Positions 12,521-26,200 of a stretch of 64,000 nt of DNA are shown piece by piece. This DNA comes from Chrysomallon squamiferum (taxonomy: Eukaryota > Mollusca > Gastropoda > Neomphalida > Peltospiridae). The notes beneath the pieces were generated by a model. It was not told the origin of the DNA. It did no database searches and was given only the letters and a program-made list of their open reading frames with translations. Location: NCBI GenBank assembly GCA_012295275.1, contig CM022665.1, positions 48,667,064-48,731,063 on the forward strand. Direction: 5' to 3'. A program made the translations under genes and the position numbers. Positions within the stretch are counted from its first letter, which is position 1, and every line of letters begins with the position of its first letter.

Positions 12521-15256
12521 ATAATAATAATAATAAATAAAAAAATAAAAAAATAAATAAATTACAGAAAGGTTTCTCTAACCCAGTTGCAAACATAACT
12601 TCACTGTACAAATAAAGTGTAGCATGCTATGCAGACGTCTGAAAGAAACAAATAAATCAGTTAAGACTGCCTCCCTGTACAAGATTTAGTCATTTGTTAA
12701 GTGGTAAAATAAAGCCTGAGCACATTTCAGTGCTGATCGCTGTGTTATTTTGTTACAGCCAGGCACTGTCATGCACGACTAGAACCAGTGGCCAGATCCT
12801 GCCTGATAATCCAGTGGGACTTGTTCTGTTTACAGTGGAAAGAGCCAATCCACTGGTTGCCACTTGGAGATTAGAACTTGCAAGCAGCACAGTGTCGACT
12901 TCCCACACCCCAGTGAGTTACTAATCTGCCTCATTCCTGGCATGTAGCAGCATGACACAGAGGCATTGAGCATTCAGTACGTCTGCACAATGTACATGTA
13001 TTCATACACAATTCACCTTTCTAAATCATAACAGTAAGCATTATTCTGCAATACATACACACTCAAAAAATACTCATCAAATGTGAGCATTTTAACTGCA
13101 GTGACACAAAGTTCAGACTCGTATGCAGCGATATAAATTTGTTGTGTGTTTGAAAAATGCATGAAAAATTCTTCATGATCCAGTCAGTAAGTAGCTGTTA
13201 ATGTTTTTATTTTCTTCAACAACTCAATTACTCTTTATGGGCAATATGAAAATCTTAAAAAAAAAAGTTTTAAAAAGGTAAAGAAAAACCTTTTTTCTTT
13301 CAGTATAATTTGTATGCATGACATAACCCACTGTTGTCATGGATACTGACGAGGTTTTAGTGCAAAGTTAAATGCCTGCCTGGTACTAACTATTCTAAAA
13401 TCTGGTAACTTAAAAATTCACAAACATATGGCACCTGGTATTTTGTTTTTTAAGGGACTGTCAATCTGTAGTAGCTAATTTGAAGATTAATTTTGAAACT
13501 GCTATAGTCCTACACACTCAAAATACAAGTTTGTAAATTAATTCTGCAGTACACCAAAATACATGATTAAATGTTATCAATCCTTTGGTCTTTTGAAATG
13601 CTTTTTTTTTTTTTTTGTTCAGTATTTATTATCTATTTCTTTGAAAAATGAATTGTTTGGCACATGTCCATAAAGGTGTTTAAATATACAGAAGTAATTT
13701 AGTACCTGTCTTCAAGTACACTGGAAATATACACTATTTGATATTGTTCATGCCATGAACAGAACTACAGTCTCTATCTGTAACTGATCTCTTAATTCAA
13801 ACAAAGCACACAATAGTTAATAACAGTCACAGCAATAAATATAATTCAGTGTCAGTTATTTAATGCAATCTGTTTTAAAAATATGTTTGATATCGGTAAC
13901 CTACCATACTGAAAATAAACTAGGACAAAATCCCACTGAAACAAAATGCTGATGAAACCCCATTAGGCAAAACTCAACCTGGAAAGAACCCCAGTTTTGG
14001 ACAAAACCCCACTTACAAACATTTTCTTTGTCTGTGTGAGGTTTTGTTCAAGTGGATTGTTTGTGGGTTTTTTTCTCAATGGGGTTATAACCAGGGGATT
14101 ATGGAAATTTACCATTGAAAAAATATATATTGATATCAATCATGTAACATGCTAAAAATATTCACTGATATGAGTCATTTAAGATACTGAAAATATAATC
14201 TGATATTAGTCATTTAAGATACTGAAAATATAATCTGATATTAGTCATTTGAAATACTGAAAATACATACTGATATCAGTCATTTGATATACTGAAAATA
14301 TATACTGATATGTGTCATCTAATGTACTGAAAATACATACTGGTATCTGTCATCTAAAATACCGAAAATATAATTATACTGACATCAGTCATTTAACATA
14401 CTGAAAAAATATATTGGTATGTGTCATTTAACACTGTGAAAATATACACTGATATTACTCTATTAATATACTGAAAATATATATTAATTTGGTCGTTTAA
14501 CATACTGAAAATATGTATTGATATCAGTCATTTAAACACACTGAAAAGATATACTGAAAGCAGCCATTAGTGTTATTTAAAATGTTCATCTTAATAACAA
14601 TACTTAATTTTATTTCTACTTTATTTTCCTTCACGACAGTTATGTTGTTCATTGCACCCTTTCAGTGATAAATGAAAGAAGAAAGTTAAAAATGTATGTA
14701 ATACATTTTTTTTTCAAGTCGTTATGGCATGTTCATTATGTTCAACTTGAAACTGGATATGGTGCTCACAGTACAACTGCTCTACAAAGTGATTCCAATG
14801 CAATGAAGCGGCCCAAACCTTTAACTCCGTCTTATGCCAATCTAATGAAGCGTCCGAACCTCTTAACTGAGTCCCATACATGAAGATTCTATTTTGTTTG
14901 CTCTATAATAGTGATTTGATGAGACATGCTCTGGTAAACAGGTTCAAGTTGTGGACAGATAATAAACCACAGCAGTTTGCCACCACCACTGGCTTACACT
15001 CTACAGAGACAGTCGTGTCTCGGAATCAATAGAATCCATGTTCATTTTTGTAATATCACTCAGCCTGCTTTGCTGGTCACAAATAAAAGAAAACGATAAC
15101 CAGTGCTGACCAATATCTAACCTGGTCATAAAAACGGAGAGGAAAAATAAAATCGTTAGACCAAGGTGTCAGGTGAATAAACAAATGCGATATTTTCATT
15201 TAAGACGGCTGAACCAGAAATTACATTCAAAATGAAAATGCTAATAAACGACAATC

Positions 15257-15309
<53 letters not shown>

Positions 15310-18300
15310 ACAATAATAATAATAATAATAACTCAAGATATATTTTAAATCTCAAAACTACTGGTGTAATTTCACTGAAATCAAAGCAGCTTCTGTTTTA
15401 AGGAGATCAATAAATACAGCCATTTTAGAAGCAGTTAATTTGAGACATTAAACAAGTCATGGACAAGTTAAATCAAGTCACAGAAGACTGTGAAGTGTCC
15501 TCACACTATTGTCCGGGCGAAGCACTCAGAATGACAGCAGCTCAAAGACCCAAGTGATTCTGTCACTCTGTGCTGCCAAAGAATGTGAAAAAAAAATAAA
15601 TAAAAAAAAAAAACCTTTTTTTTTTTTTCTGAGTCAAATGCACCCAGTCACTTCATGCTGATATGGGAAAAGAAAAAAGCAATTGATTTTTAAGCCGTAT
15701 ATCACGCTGTATTCAAACAGCCACTACAGCTCACTTTGTATACAACTTTGTAAGTTTTGCAAAGCAAGGAAGTGCTAAAAATACTTACACATACTCGAGT
15801 GAAAGCCGTTTAAGTATTGTTTGCTGTCCACGTTATCAGATGGCCTTGCATCAACAGCCTGTCATAAATATGATCCTTAAAACTTCCTTGCCATTCAGAG
15901 TAGTACTCGGGTGTTAAGTAAAAGCCATATTCTTTAGAAAGAGTATAGGCTGCTTTTATCATCATTCACTTACTTCAAGACATATGTTTGAAATGCAAAA
16001 ATTTAAATTGCTAAAAATTTAAATGGTTTAAGTAAGCACAACCAGGTGTATTCTCTTTACTAATAATGATTATGATGATGATGATGATGATGGACAGTGA
16101 GATTTCTAATACCCTGATACACTGGTTCCTAATTTGTCAACCAGTCATCCTAGGTCATATAATAATAATTTTACCGATAAGAACTCACAAAAGTAATTAA
16201 ATATGAGATAGACAGAGGTTAAATGGTTTTGTAAAATTAACTATGCAAGAAGGTCAGACAGGAAATTCTAAATTTAAAACAATCAAGCAAACAAATTAAA
16301 ACAAAATAGACAGGATGCGAAGCTCATTACCTAATTATAATTTAATTTAACATTTACTGTAAACTACACGTTTTGACACATACATGACATGAAAGAAAGG
16401 AAACAATAGTTATGATAAGAAAGAAAGAAAAAAAAAACGTAAATTAACATGTCACTTTTACATATTTTCTCCTGTTTTTATTTTTTGTTTTTAGAACATG
16501 CTGAGTAAGCGGCATACATTTACCAGTTACAGTAAAATATGGGCGGTCCGATACTATTACCAACAGAAAATATCAAACTCATGCCAATCATCATCAAAGC
16601 CATTATATTTAAGTACATTACTGAGAGGCAAACCACTAGGACAATTTGGAGCTGATTTATTATTTACTTATCCAATATACTGCTGCACATGAACGGATAA
16701 ATAATTAATAAACAGTTTTTAATGATGATCTATTTTTAATTGCCCCAGATTGGTTTTGTAACACAATGCCAAGTCAGTGTTCCAGTAAAGCCATAAATCC
16801 ATAAACCATACAAAGTTTTGTAATACTTTAACAAAACAAAATTTACAGAAATTATTTAGTACTGGACATACATGTGTTAGATTTTTTTTTTTTTTTATAG
16901 TATATGTGTGTGTGCGTGTTTCATTATGAGTAAAATACTAATTAAAATCAACATATTAAATTTAGGACTAGGTTAACATTAGTTAACATTAATATTATTA
17001 CTATTATTATTAAAGCAATATTTATATGAAAACCTAGGTAACATTTTAACCAGAAAAAAAATCAGAAAATAAAAATCTGGAAATGATAACTACAAATCAT
17101 TTTTTCATAGTAAATTATTCTCAAACAAAATCCTTTTGATTATCATTTCTATAAATTGTACATAATACAGTAAATAGTAATTGTATAATTATTTGAAGAT
17201 TTAACATTGTTCAGATATCATGAAAAAACATTGAAACAAAATCAACAAATAAAATGTTTACAGCTTGTTTCAACCTTAAATCCTTTCTTCAAATGAAAGA
17301 AAAATAATTTTAACTGTGTTAAGTTAGTCAAAGAAACAATCTAAGTTACTTTTTACATTGTTTCCAGTTTCAATTAGTAACAAAGTTTAAGTATCAGGTG
17401 TGTAACATTATTGTAAGCCTATACTGACATGAATTTCAATATGAAGTTGTTTTGAGTAGGGAAGGTTTCTATGTTTAAACAGAAATACTGGAATTTCACT
17501 TTTTAAACTAATTGAAAAAAAAATTAATTAATAAAATATATATAAAAATATATATATATTTAAAAATTATAATAAAACTGAAACACAGTATTTAGTTATT
17601 CATCATGACACATTTAGCAAACAGACAATTTATAAAATAATAAATAACATTAAGATGAATTATGTTCATAGTATGATGCAAAATCATTTTTAATTGGGTT
17701 TAGTGATCTCTTATAGGCTACAGCCAATAAAAAAATAAAAAAATAAAAAAAAAAAAAAAAAAAAAAAATAAAATAAATAAAATAAATAAAACCAGCATGA
17801 AATAAAAAATAAAAAAATAAAATCTATCACTAAAATAGTATTGTATCTGTAGTGATCCCAGTCCAATTACAATAGTTGATGCCATTTTTATCAAAACAAA
17901 TGGAGATGTAAGTATAAGGGTTATGCTTTCACATGTTAGATGATTTAACTTACATGAAAAATGTTATGCAGCAAATGACATATACAATAATCATTTTTAA
18001 TTTTTTTTTTCACATTATTCACAAGTTCGTTATTTTTTGTCAACAAAAACATATTCATGTTAAAGGTTTTCATATGCAAAATTGTTTAAATCAGTCCATC
18101 AAAATATGATGAGATTTATAATTTCTACAGCTATCATATAACAAAAACTACAATTTAGAAAGATAAACAAAATGAGGCAACGAGTACCCCCAAAAAATAA
18201 AGCTATAACTTTTTATTATTATTATTATTATTACATTTTTTCTAATTTTCTAAAAAATTTAACCATTTATACTCTAAATAAATAATTCTTTATATTTAAT

Positions 18301-18360
18301 ATTCCTTTTTAAAGTAACTAATAAATTGAGTGGCTTACAATATAATAAAAATAAAAATAA

Positions 18361-18401
<41 letters not shown>

Positions 18402-18951
18402 ATCATTATTAATTTTCACTTAAAAAATAGTAATAATTAATTTAATTTATATTAATATCTCGGGTTATTTTTAACGTTATTATTTTTCTTAATGGTTGTA
18501 AGGAATCTGTAATTCTCTTCTTTTATATTTATTAACTTCTAGTTGATACACAAATTTACATGAAAATAGAAAGTCGCGGCTTCTCGATTCATTTTGTACA
18601 AATTTTAGGAAAAACGAAAGCAAATAGAACAATCTGAAAACTTACCAATTTACTTTTCCGTCGTATAAAAATAAAGACCTATTTCTTGTTGATAAATTCA
18701 TATTTGTGCCTCTTACAATAAAATTATATTAAATCCTTACGGCATCATTAGTTTATAACTTCCATTACAATAGAATTAAGTTCTGTTTAGGTCGTCATAG
18801 GCGCTTTCTGGCTGTCAAGCAGAAATATGCGCACCTGTTTGCGCAGTGTTGTAAAAGGTAACAGACAGACTGCCATCTGTTGGGAGATAACTCTATGTAC
18901 ATTTTATTACAGGTCTCACGCCATAAATATTATTTACCAAAAATTAGAATA
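11902..18951. other. Gene-free interval between STK33 and a DNA transposon
   Basis: No convincing exon was seen on either strand. Contents: a (CTA)n tract at 12486-12520; a locally GC-richer patch at about 12760-12960, probably an old repeat; a minisatellite at 14118-14560; (AAT)n at 15258-15332; (ATT)n at 18362-18400; and long A runs near 17740-17770. Short ATG-initiated frames here (for example 12694-12924 and 16498-16692) have no recognisable domains and no splice context. The STK33 promoter and noncoding first exon probably lie at the right end, around 18.6-18.8 kb. Confidence 0.55.
14118..14560. repeat. AT-rich minisatellite, unit about 42 bp, about 11 copies
   Basis: Diverged tandem copies of a unit with the core 'atactgaaaatatatactg' followed by 'atatcagtcattta'. 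Copies differ by scattered substitutions and small indels, indicating an old array. Confidence 0.85.
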
Positions 18952-19654
18952 CAGTATTCCCTCGGTATTCGCGGGGGTTATGTTCTTTACCCCCCCCCCC
19001 GCGAATATTGGATGCAGTTTTAAAACGTCTATTATGAGATTATATACGGTACTAAATGCTTCCCAAACACTTTCTAAAGACACTCTTACTCATTAATACA
19101 GTAATAATGTAGTAATATTGCATGCAGTTATGCATTTCACTAATGTAGTAATGATAATGTAAACACATTTTAATTTTGTACTGAAACAATATTTTAATCA
19201 GAAAGAAACGTAAGTACAGGAGGACAGTAACACCGCATAGCATAGTTACCCATACTGTATTTTGTACCGATAAAGTAATTTTCTATGTATACAACATATG
19301 TATTAGAATTGACAGAAAGTGGAACAAATTTAAAGGCAAACAGACAGATAAAATACAGTACGCACAGTTCAGGTAATAATAATACAATTCAGTAATAATA
19401 TGCAGTCAGCCAATAGCAACCCAGCCATTGTTCGATGAAGACGTCAATCGATAAAAACTGCTCGAGAGAGTAAATACAGACATACCCTCGAAAAGTCTCT
19501 ATGACCTACAAAAACCCCGTTTACCAAGCATTTGTTTTTATGATGTTATGACGCTAGCCTGGTATACCAGTATATGATGCAATAGGGTTAAGAGCCTAAC
19601 CCGCGAATATGCGGGGCCACGAATGGGGAACCGTGAACAGGTGAGGGTATACTG
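18952..19654. mobile_element. Non-autonomous pogo/Tigger-like DNA transposon (TA target duplication)
   Basis: The left end CAGTATTCCCTCGGTATTCG and the right end (reverse complement CAGTATACCCTC...) are inverted repeats, followed on both sides by GCGGG-rich segments that are also inverted. The 703-bp element is flanked by TA dinucleotides at 18950-18951 and 19655-19656, as expected for the Tc1/mariner-pogo superfamily. The 'CCCTCGNTATTCGCGG' theme is typical of Tigger-family ends. The interior has no transposase frame, so it is a deletion derivative or MITE. Confidence 0.85.
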
Positions 19655-19656
19655 TA

Positions 19657-20135
19657 CAATCGAAACTTAAAATGTAAATTTCTACTGTTCTTAACTCTAA
19701 CCAAATGATAAAGACTCATTGACACAGATTTATAAATTAAAATAACTGAAAAGAAAAATAGAAAAAGGTAAAAGAAACAGAACGTGTTAAGTGTTCTTAA
19801 TATATCCACACAAATTAAACTTTTTCAATGTCTTTACCATTTAGATTTGGACAAGTTTTCTGTTAACAAGTACCATATTAGGAACAAAAAAGTTATATAT
19901 ACATATTTTTTTTAAAACTATTAAATGTTTTCCTTCTCCATCAAACCAGAAACTGTATTTCAGCAATAGAAAGAATAAAACTTTTTGTTTTATGTAATTA
20001 AATATTTATTAATATACATGTAAAAATCAGAATAGTTTTCACAGTTAAAAAACACATATAAAACTTGTATAAATATTACACCATATTTATTTCATATATT
20101 ATCCAACAATTCATTTTTGATGTTAACAATATTAA

Positions 20136-20173
<38 letters not shown>

Positions 20174-20683
20174 ACCTAAATTATAATATTTGACTTGTAT
20201 TTTCTAACATTTCTGCATAATATTTTTACATACTTCCACGATGACACCATGGTGTGTTTAGGCACAAGCTTTACATAACCAAACTAGCACCCAAATGTTC
20301 ACCGATTGAAGAGTTGAAGTTTTATTGCTACATTTATAGAATGTGACACAGAACAAACTGGATGTCAATGACTCATCATGTCTATGTGCATATCATATTT
20401 ATCTTTAACTGATTTACATCCTTGACAATTATTTTTACAAACAGCAATAAAAAGACAACACCAAAACAAATCAGTAACAGTATTTTATAATAATTACTAT
20501 AAGTATTTTATACAATTCGTATAAAAACAAATAAAAATATATTAAAATATACATATATATATATCAAAAACAAACAAAAAATATATATATATACATATAT
20601 TTTTTGGGCAGACACATTCAAAATGGCATTAAAACTAGGTATGTCTTATCTAAACATAAAAGATGACAGTTGTTGAGGTCAAG
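19657..20683. other. Gene-free interval; 3' flank of the pseudokinase gene
   Basis: No coding exon seen. It includes a 39-nt poly-A run near 20135-20169. A minus-strand AATAAA hexamer at 20336-20331 lies about 350 nt beyond the stop codon of the gene to the right and is a plausible, unproven poly(A) signal. Confidence 0.5.
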
Positions 20684-23235
20684 TTATCTGAACATTTGCT
20701 GAATTTCTCCAATCGTTTTCCTGTCATTCTGGCATTTCTGAAAAAGAAAATATCTTGTGATAAACAATATCTTTATTTTGCAAAGGCTACAGAAGTCGAA
20801 AAATATTTAAGAAATAATAATAATTATAATAATAATAAATGTTATAATCATATGTAATAACTAAACTAAGTAATGATAATGATGTTTTGAAAACTTTTTT
20901 TTAATAACATTCAAAGAACTATTACACAAAATTCTTAGATATAGTATCATAATTTTGTCACCAGTGATTCTTAAATGTTTCAGTTTGTTTTCTATTATAA
21001 AACCCCCCAATAAACAGAAAGATTTACCCCCCCAAAAAAATAATAATATGAAAGGTAATAAATGCCTGAATGAACGTTCAATTAATTAAACATAAAATTA
21101 ATTTATCAGATATCAACAGATCTCATTAAGTTTTCTGTGGTGTATGAATCAATGTCTGGATATCAAAATTTTTGGCTTGTGTTAATTTGCTGTATACAAT
21201 TTGACCCCCAAAACCAAACTACTAAAGTCATATGTATAGTTTTGTTTTAACTTTCCATGCATGTATGCATTTATACTCGACTGACAATATACTGGCTTTT
21301 TGTGTACATCTGTCAAGAACCTCTATCCCCCATATATGCAGAGTATGTACACTGGACAGAACTTCGCCCTCTCCAAATCCCTATATACTGTCTGCAGACA
21401 CCTTACCTAGTCACATGTTAAGTCAGTTACGAGGTACAGGTTGGAATGGAAGAAAGCCCACTGAGAACAGCAGCCATTTCAGGTTGAGTAGCTTCTCACG
21501 TACAAAACATCGTCAGACACAAAGTTTTTAACTTTAAAGTGATGTGTGAATGAATCAGATTTAATTAATGGTGGCTAGTTAACAGTGATCAGTTCTTACC
21601 TTCCAGCACACTTCAAACACGTTTATCAAAGACCCAGCATTTCTAGGTACTGGTGGCGATGTTTTTCTCAGTAGCTGAAAATATCAACATTATTATTTTA
21701 TATCTCCAAGCTGCAAAATGTTTGTACAGCACAGGGGAATATCACTTTCATTTACAGCAAACCAAGGATAAACAGCACAATATATGTAATAATAATCATC
21801 ATCACAATAATAGTAACAGCTACTATACATAATACTACTACTACAACTTCTATGTACAATAATACTACTACACCACTAGAACTACTACAACTTCTATGTA
21901 CAATAATACTACTACACTACTACTACTACTACAACTTCCATGTACAATAATACTACTACACCACTAGAAATACTACAACTTCCATGTACAATAATACTAC
22001 TACAGTACTACTACTACGTACAATACTACTACACCACTGCAACTACTATAACTTCCATGTACAATAATACTACTACAACTACTACAACGTCTATGTACAA
22101 TAATACTACTACACTACTTACAAATTCCATGTACAATAATACTACACAACCACTGCTACTACTACAACTTCTTTGTACAATACTACTACTACAGTACTAC
22201 TACTATACCCCTACTACAATGTCTATGCACAATAATATAAGCATACTACTACTACTACTACTACTACTACAACTTCTATATACAATACTACTGCCACAGC
22301 TACAGCTCGTAATAATTACTTCCACAACCATTGCTAATAATAAAAATCTAATCAATAATAACAATAATAATAATAATCATTAGTCAAAAAATAATAATAA
22401 TAATGATGACAATAATTATAATAATAATTACAACAATAAAAATGACAAATACAACAACAATAATAAAAATGAAAAAAACAACAATCCTCCTTCTCCTTCT
22501 CCTCCTCCTCATCATCATCGTCACGGCCATCACCTTTTTCCAAATGGTTTCCTGCCTTTCATGTCTCAGTCTGTTCCAGACGCGAGTTCCAGTCAGCAGT
22601 TCCAAAATGAGGCAGCCACACCCCCAAGAGTCAGACGTCAGTGAGAGGTTAACATCCTGCTGTAACAACTGGAATGCAAGAAAACACATTTTCTTGTATA
22701 AACATTCTCACAGTTTAAAAAAAAAACAAGCAGTAACATAACCATGAGAAAACAATTCAGATGTACTGTCATATAAATTAAAAAAAAAAAAAAAAAAAAC
22801 CTTTTTATTTGAACTGTAGACCCTGTAATCAAGTGTTTTCATTTCTCCATTTTTTTAACTTATCCTGAATGAAGGAAACTGAACACATTATTAAAGATGA
22901 ATTAATTAAACTGCATAAATTTACATTAAATAATACATTTTTTTTTTTCTTTTATATATATATATCTTCATGTATTGCTTTATTTGTTTATTTAGTCTTT
23001 TTATTCATATTTTTTTTATATTTGTCATTAAACAGCTTGTTGACAAACAATAGAACAAGTTTTTAATTAAGCAGATGCTGTTTATATTCATTCATTCAGT
23101 TGAGTGACAAAATAATGCATAGAAATTTGTTGTTTTCATTTTATTTATAAGAAGGTAAATTATAAAAATAAACAGATAGATTAATACCTTAATTACTTAA
23201 TAGATTAATAAATCAGGCTTTGAAGCTGATTAAAA

Positions 23236-23267
<32 letters not shown>

Positions 23268-26200
23268 TAAAAGTAAAAAAAAAAATAATAAAAAAAATAA
23301 AAGAAAATAAAAGAAAAGAAAATAAAAGAAAAAGAAAAGAGGTTATGGCTTTACCTCGGGAGGTAAAATAACAGCTGGAAGGCCCTGCTTAACCTCTTGG
23401 TACTCAACCTTGTAATCCAGTGACACAGACATTGTCAGGTTTGATATTTTTACTGTTCCTTTGTCAACCAACAGCATGTTAGAGCCTGAAATAAGATGAA
23501 ATAATTAAAATATTTAATCATTATCTTGTAGTCATATTATGAAACATTGGTAACATAATTAAAACAGTTATTAACATGAAATAATTAAAATATTAAATGA
23601 TTATCTCATAGTCATATTATGAAACATTAGTAACATAATTAAAACACAATTATTAACATGAAATGAACCTGATTAATTAAAATATTTAATGAATATTTTT
23701 ATGTATATTATGAAACATCAGCACATTTTGATTACATTAATAATTCAACACTAATCTTTCATAAAAATGAAGTACAGCCCTACGATAAATTTTATTCAAA
23801 CAAATGTAAAAACAAATTTGGCAAATTTCGTTTACAAATAAATGTAAAAACAAATGAGCAAGCATAATTTTCTACTAACAAATGTAAAACAAATTTGGAA
23901 CAATTTTATTCACACAAATGAAAAAAACAGATTAGATACGGCAGTAATTTACTAAATAATGATGAAGGCGAACACCATTCAACTGTTAACCCTTTCAGTG
24001 CTATTGGTGGGATATCTAGACATGCTAGATAGCAAGATATCATGACATAACACACTATCTTAAGCTAAGCCCTAATATTTCACTTAGGTAAATGTTTACA
24101 AACATTACTGGTGCTGAAAGGGTTATAAGATATTTTTTTTTATTTTACACTCTGACAATCTGCTGACTTACAACAGAGACATTAACATTCTTAATCTTAC
24201 TTGTCCAGTAAAGATACACTATGTTTTTTTCATGTAGACTCTGGATGCCTTCAAGAATCTGCTTCATGAAGAAAATCACTTCATCATGACCAAGAGGATT
24301 GCTTTCTATCAGATGTTGCAGTGTTCCACCTTGACAAATAAAAGAAGGGGAAAAAAAAAAACAAGCAAAATAACTTTATGTTCAGCTACATTTGAAGATG
24401 TTCTGCCAATACAAATAAACAAAAACACATGAAAAAGAAATATGTCTTCAATTACGTTTGAAAATACCTTTCTGTTAGACTGTATTTCAAAATAACTTTT
24501 TGTTAAACTATATTTCAAAATTCTTTTTCGCATGTTTATGTCTTCAATTACATTTCAAAAAACAATTCTGTTAAACTATATTTCAAAATAACTTTCTGTT
24601 GAACCATATTTCAAAATAACTTTCTGTTAAAATGTATTTCAAAATAACATTGTTTTAAATTACATTTCAAAATGTTTTATCCTGACAAGTTTAATATAAA
24701 GACACACATATACCAGAAATAGTATTTAATATAAAGACACACACATACACAGTGAATAATGCCAGCGTGTGTATTTACTATAAAACACACACATACACAG
24801 TGAATCATGCCAGTGTGTGTATTTACTATAAAACTCACACATACACAGTGAATAATGCCAGCGTGTGTATTTACTATAAAACACACACATACACAGTGAA
24901 TAATGCCAGTGTGTGTATTTAAGAGAAAACAGAGATGTACCGTGAATAAACTCTGTACAAATCAACAAACAGTTGTCTTGTTCAACCATCCAGTGATGTC
25001 TCACAATGTGAATCCACCTTAGAGCTCGCAGGTTCTCGTACACCTTCCACTGATGATCGTAATCAAGAAGTATGGCCTGAAAAAAAATTTAGATAACAAA
25101 AATTTAACGTCAAGCAGAGAAAATATACTTTTAAATCCATTTTCTATTCTTATTTTACCATTTAGGAGTGAATGTGAGCTAGGTAGGTAAAATTGTACTG
25201 GGTCTGCTTGTATTTGGCTAGATAAATGTAATATCACACACAAATTTTTATTTTTATAAATTGTAATATTCTTTCTTATTTGAATGTGTGCTAGTGAATA
25301 TATACTTGGTAGTTAAAAATTAAGAATATAAATGAAGAGTAAAAAAACAACAAAATAAGAATACAAATCAAGAAATAGAATTTAGAATACGAATAAAGAA
25401 GAGAAAACTAAGACAAATAAAAATAATAAAAGAAAAAACTATGAATACAAATATAGAGAAAAACTAATAATACAAATAAAGAGAAAAAACTAAAAATGCA
25501 AATAAAAAGAAAAAACTCGACAATACAAATGGAGAGAAAAAATGGAAAATACAAAAAAAAAAAAAGGTAAGAATACAAATAAAGAGAGAAAAACCTGAGA
25601 ATACAAATAAATAGAAGTAAACTAAGAATAAAACAAATTAAGAGAAAAAAAACACCTCAAGATTACAAATAAATAAAAAAAAATTGTAAGAATTCAAAAA
25701 AAGAGAAAAAAAAACAACAACTAAGAATGAATAGAAAAAAACTGTAAAAATTCAAAAAAATAAAAAAAAGAAACTAAGAACAAAGCAAATAAAGCCAAAA
25801 ATACCTTCTTCACAACTCTAGTTTCAGCTTTTCCACAACTCAGATCATTCACCAACATCACAGTGCGAGACTCGGTCAGGGGAGACAACACCTGCCAATC
25901 TTCACCTTCTATGAAACTTCCCGATGATATCAGCACATCATCAGTTGATTCAAACTGGAAAAAAAAAAAAAAAAAAAAAATTAACAAAACTTTAAAAACA
26001 AGTACAAATAGATAAAAAAGAAAAGAAGAATTTTTATCGGACGAAATATCCTTTGAAAAGCCGTTTAGGAAAGTGTATGGCAAGTTTAATGGATGTCACA
26101 TTGGTGAGTATTTTAAATATGTTCACCTGAAGACATTTCTGATATGCTGGTTCACTTAGTCTCAGCGTTGGACTTTCAAGATCGTTAAATATTTCACTCA

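Noticed and set aside
12760-12960. Exon or SINE in the GC-richer patch
   Set aside because: No B-box, no domain in any frame and no convincing splice pair; left as unexplained old sequence.
13920-14110. Inverted GGGGTTTTGT/ACAAAACCCC blocks suggesting a MITE
   Set aside because: Blocks are short, not terminal, and no target duplication could be defined.
21940-22741. Long frames in the CTA/AAT repeat region on both strands
   Set aside because: They follow the repeat period in several frames; only 22534-22668 on the minus strand is a true exon.
24677-25043. Periodic Cys/Tyr-rich frames
   Set aside because: Produced by the 48-bp minisatellite; only the part right of 24941 is exon.
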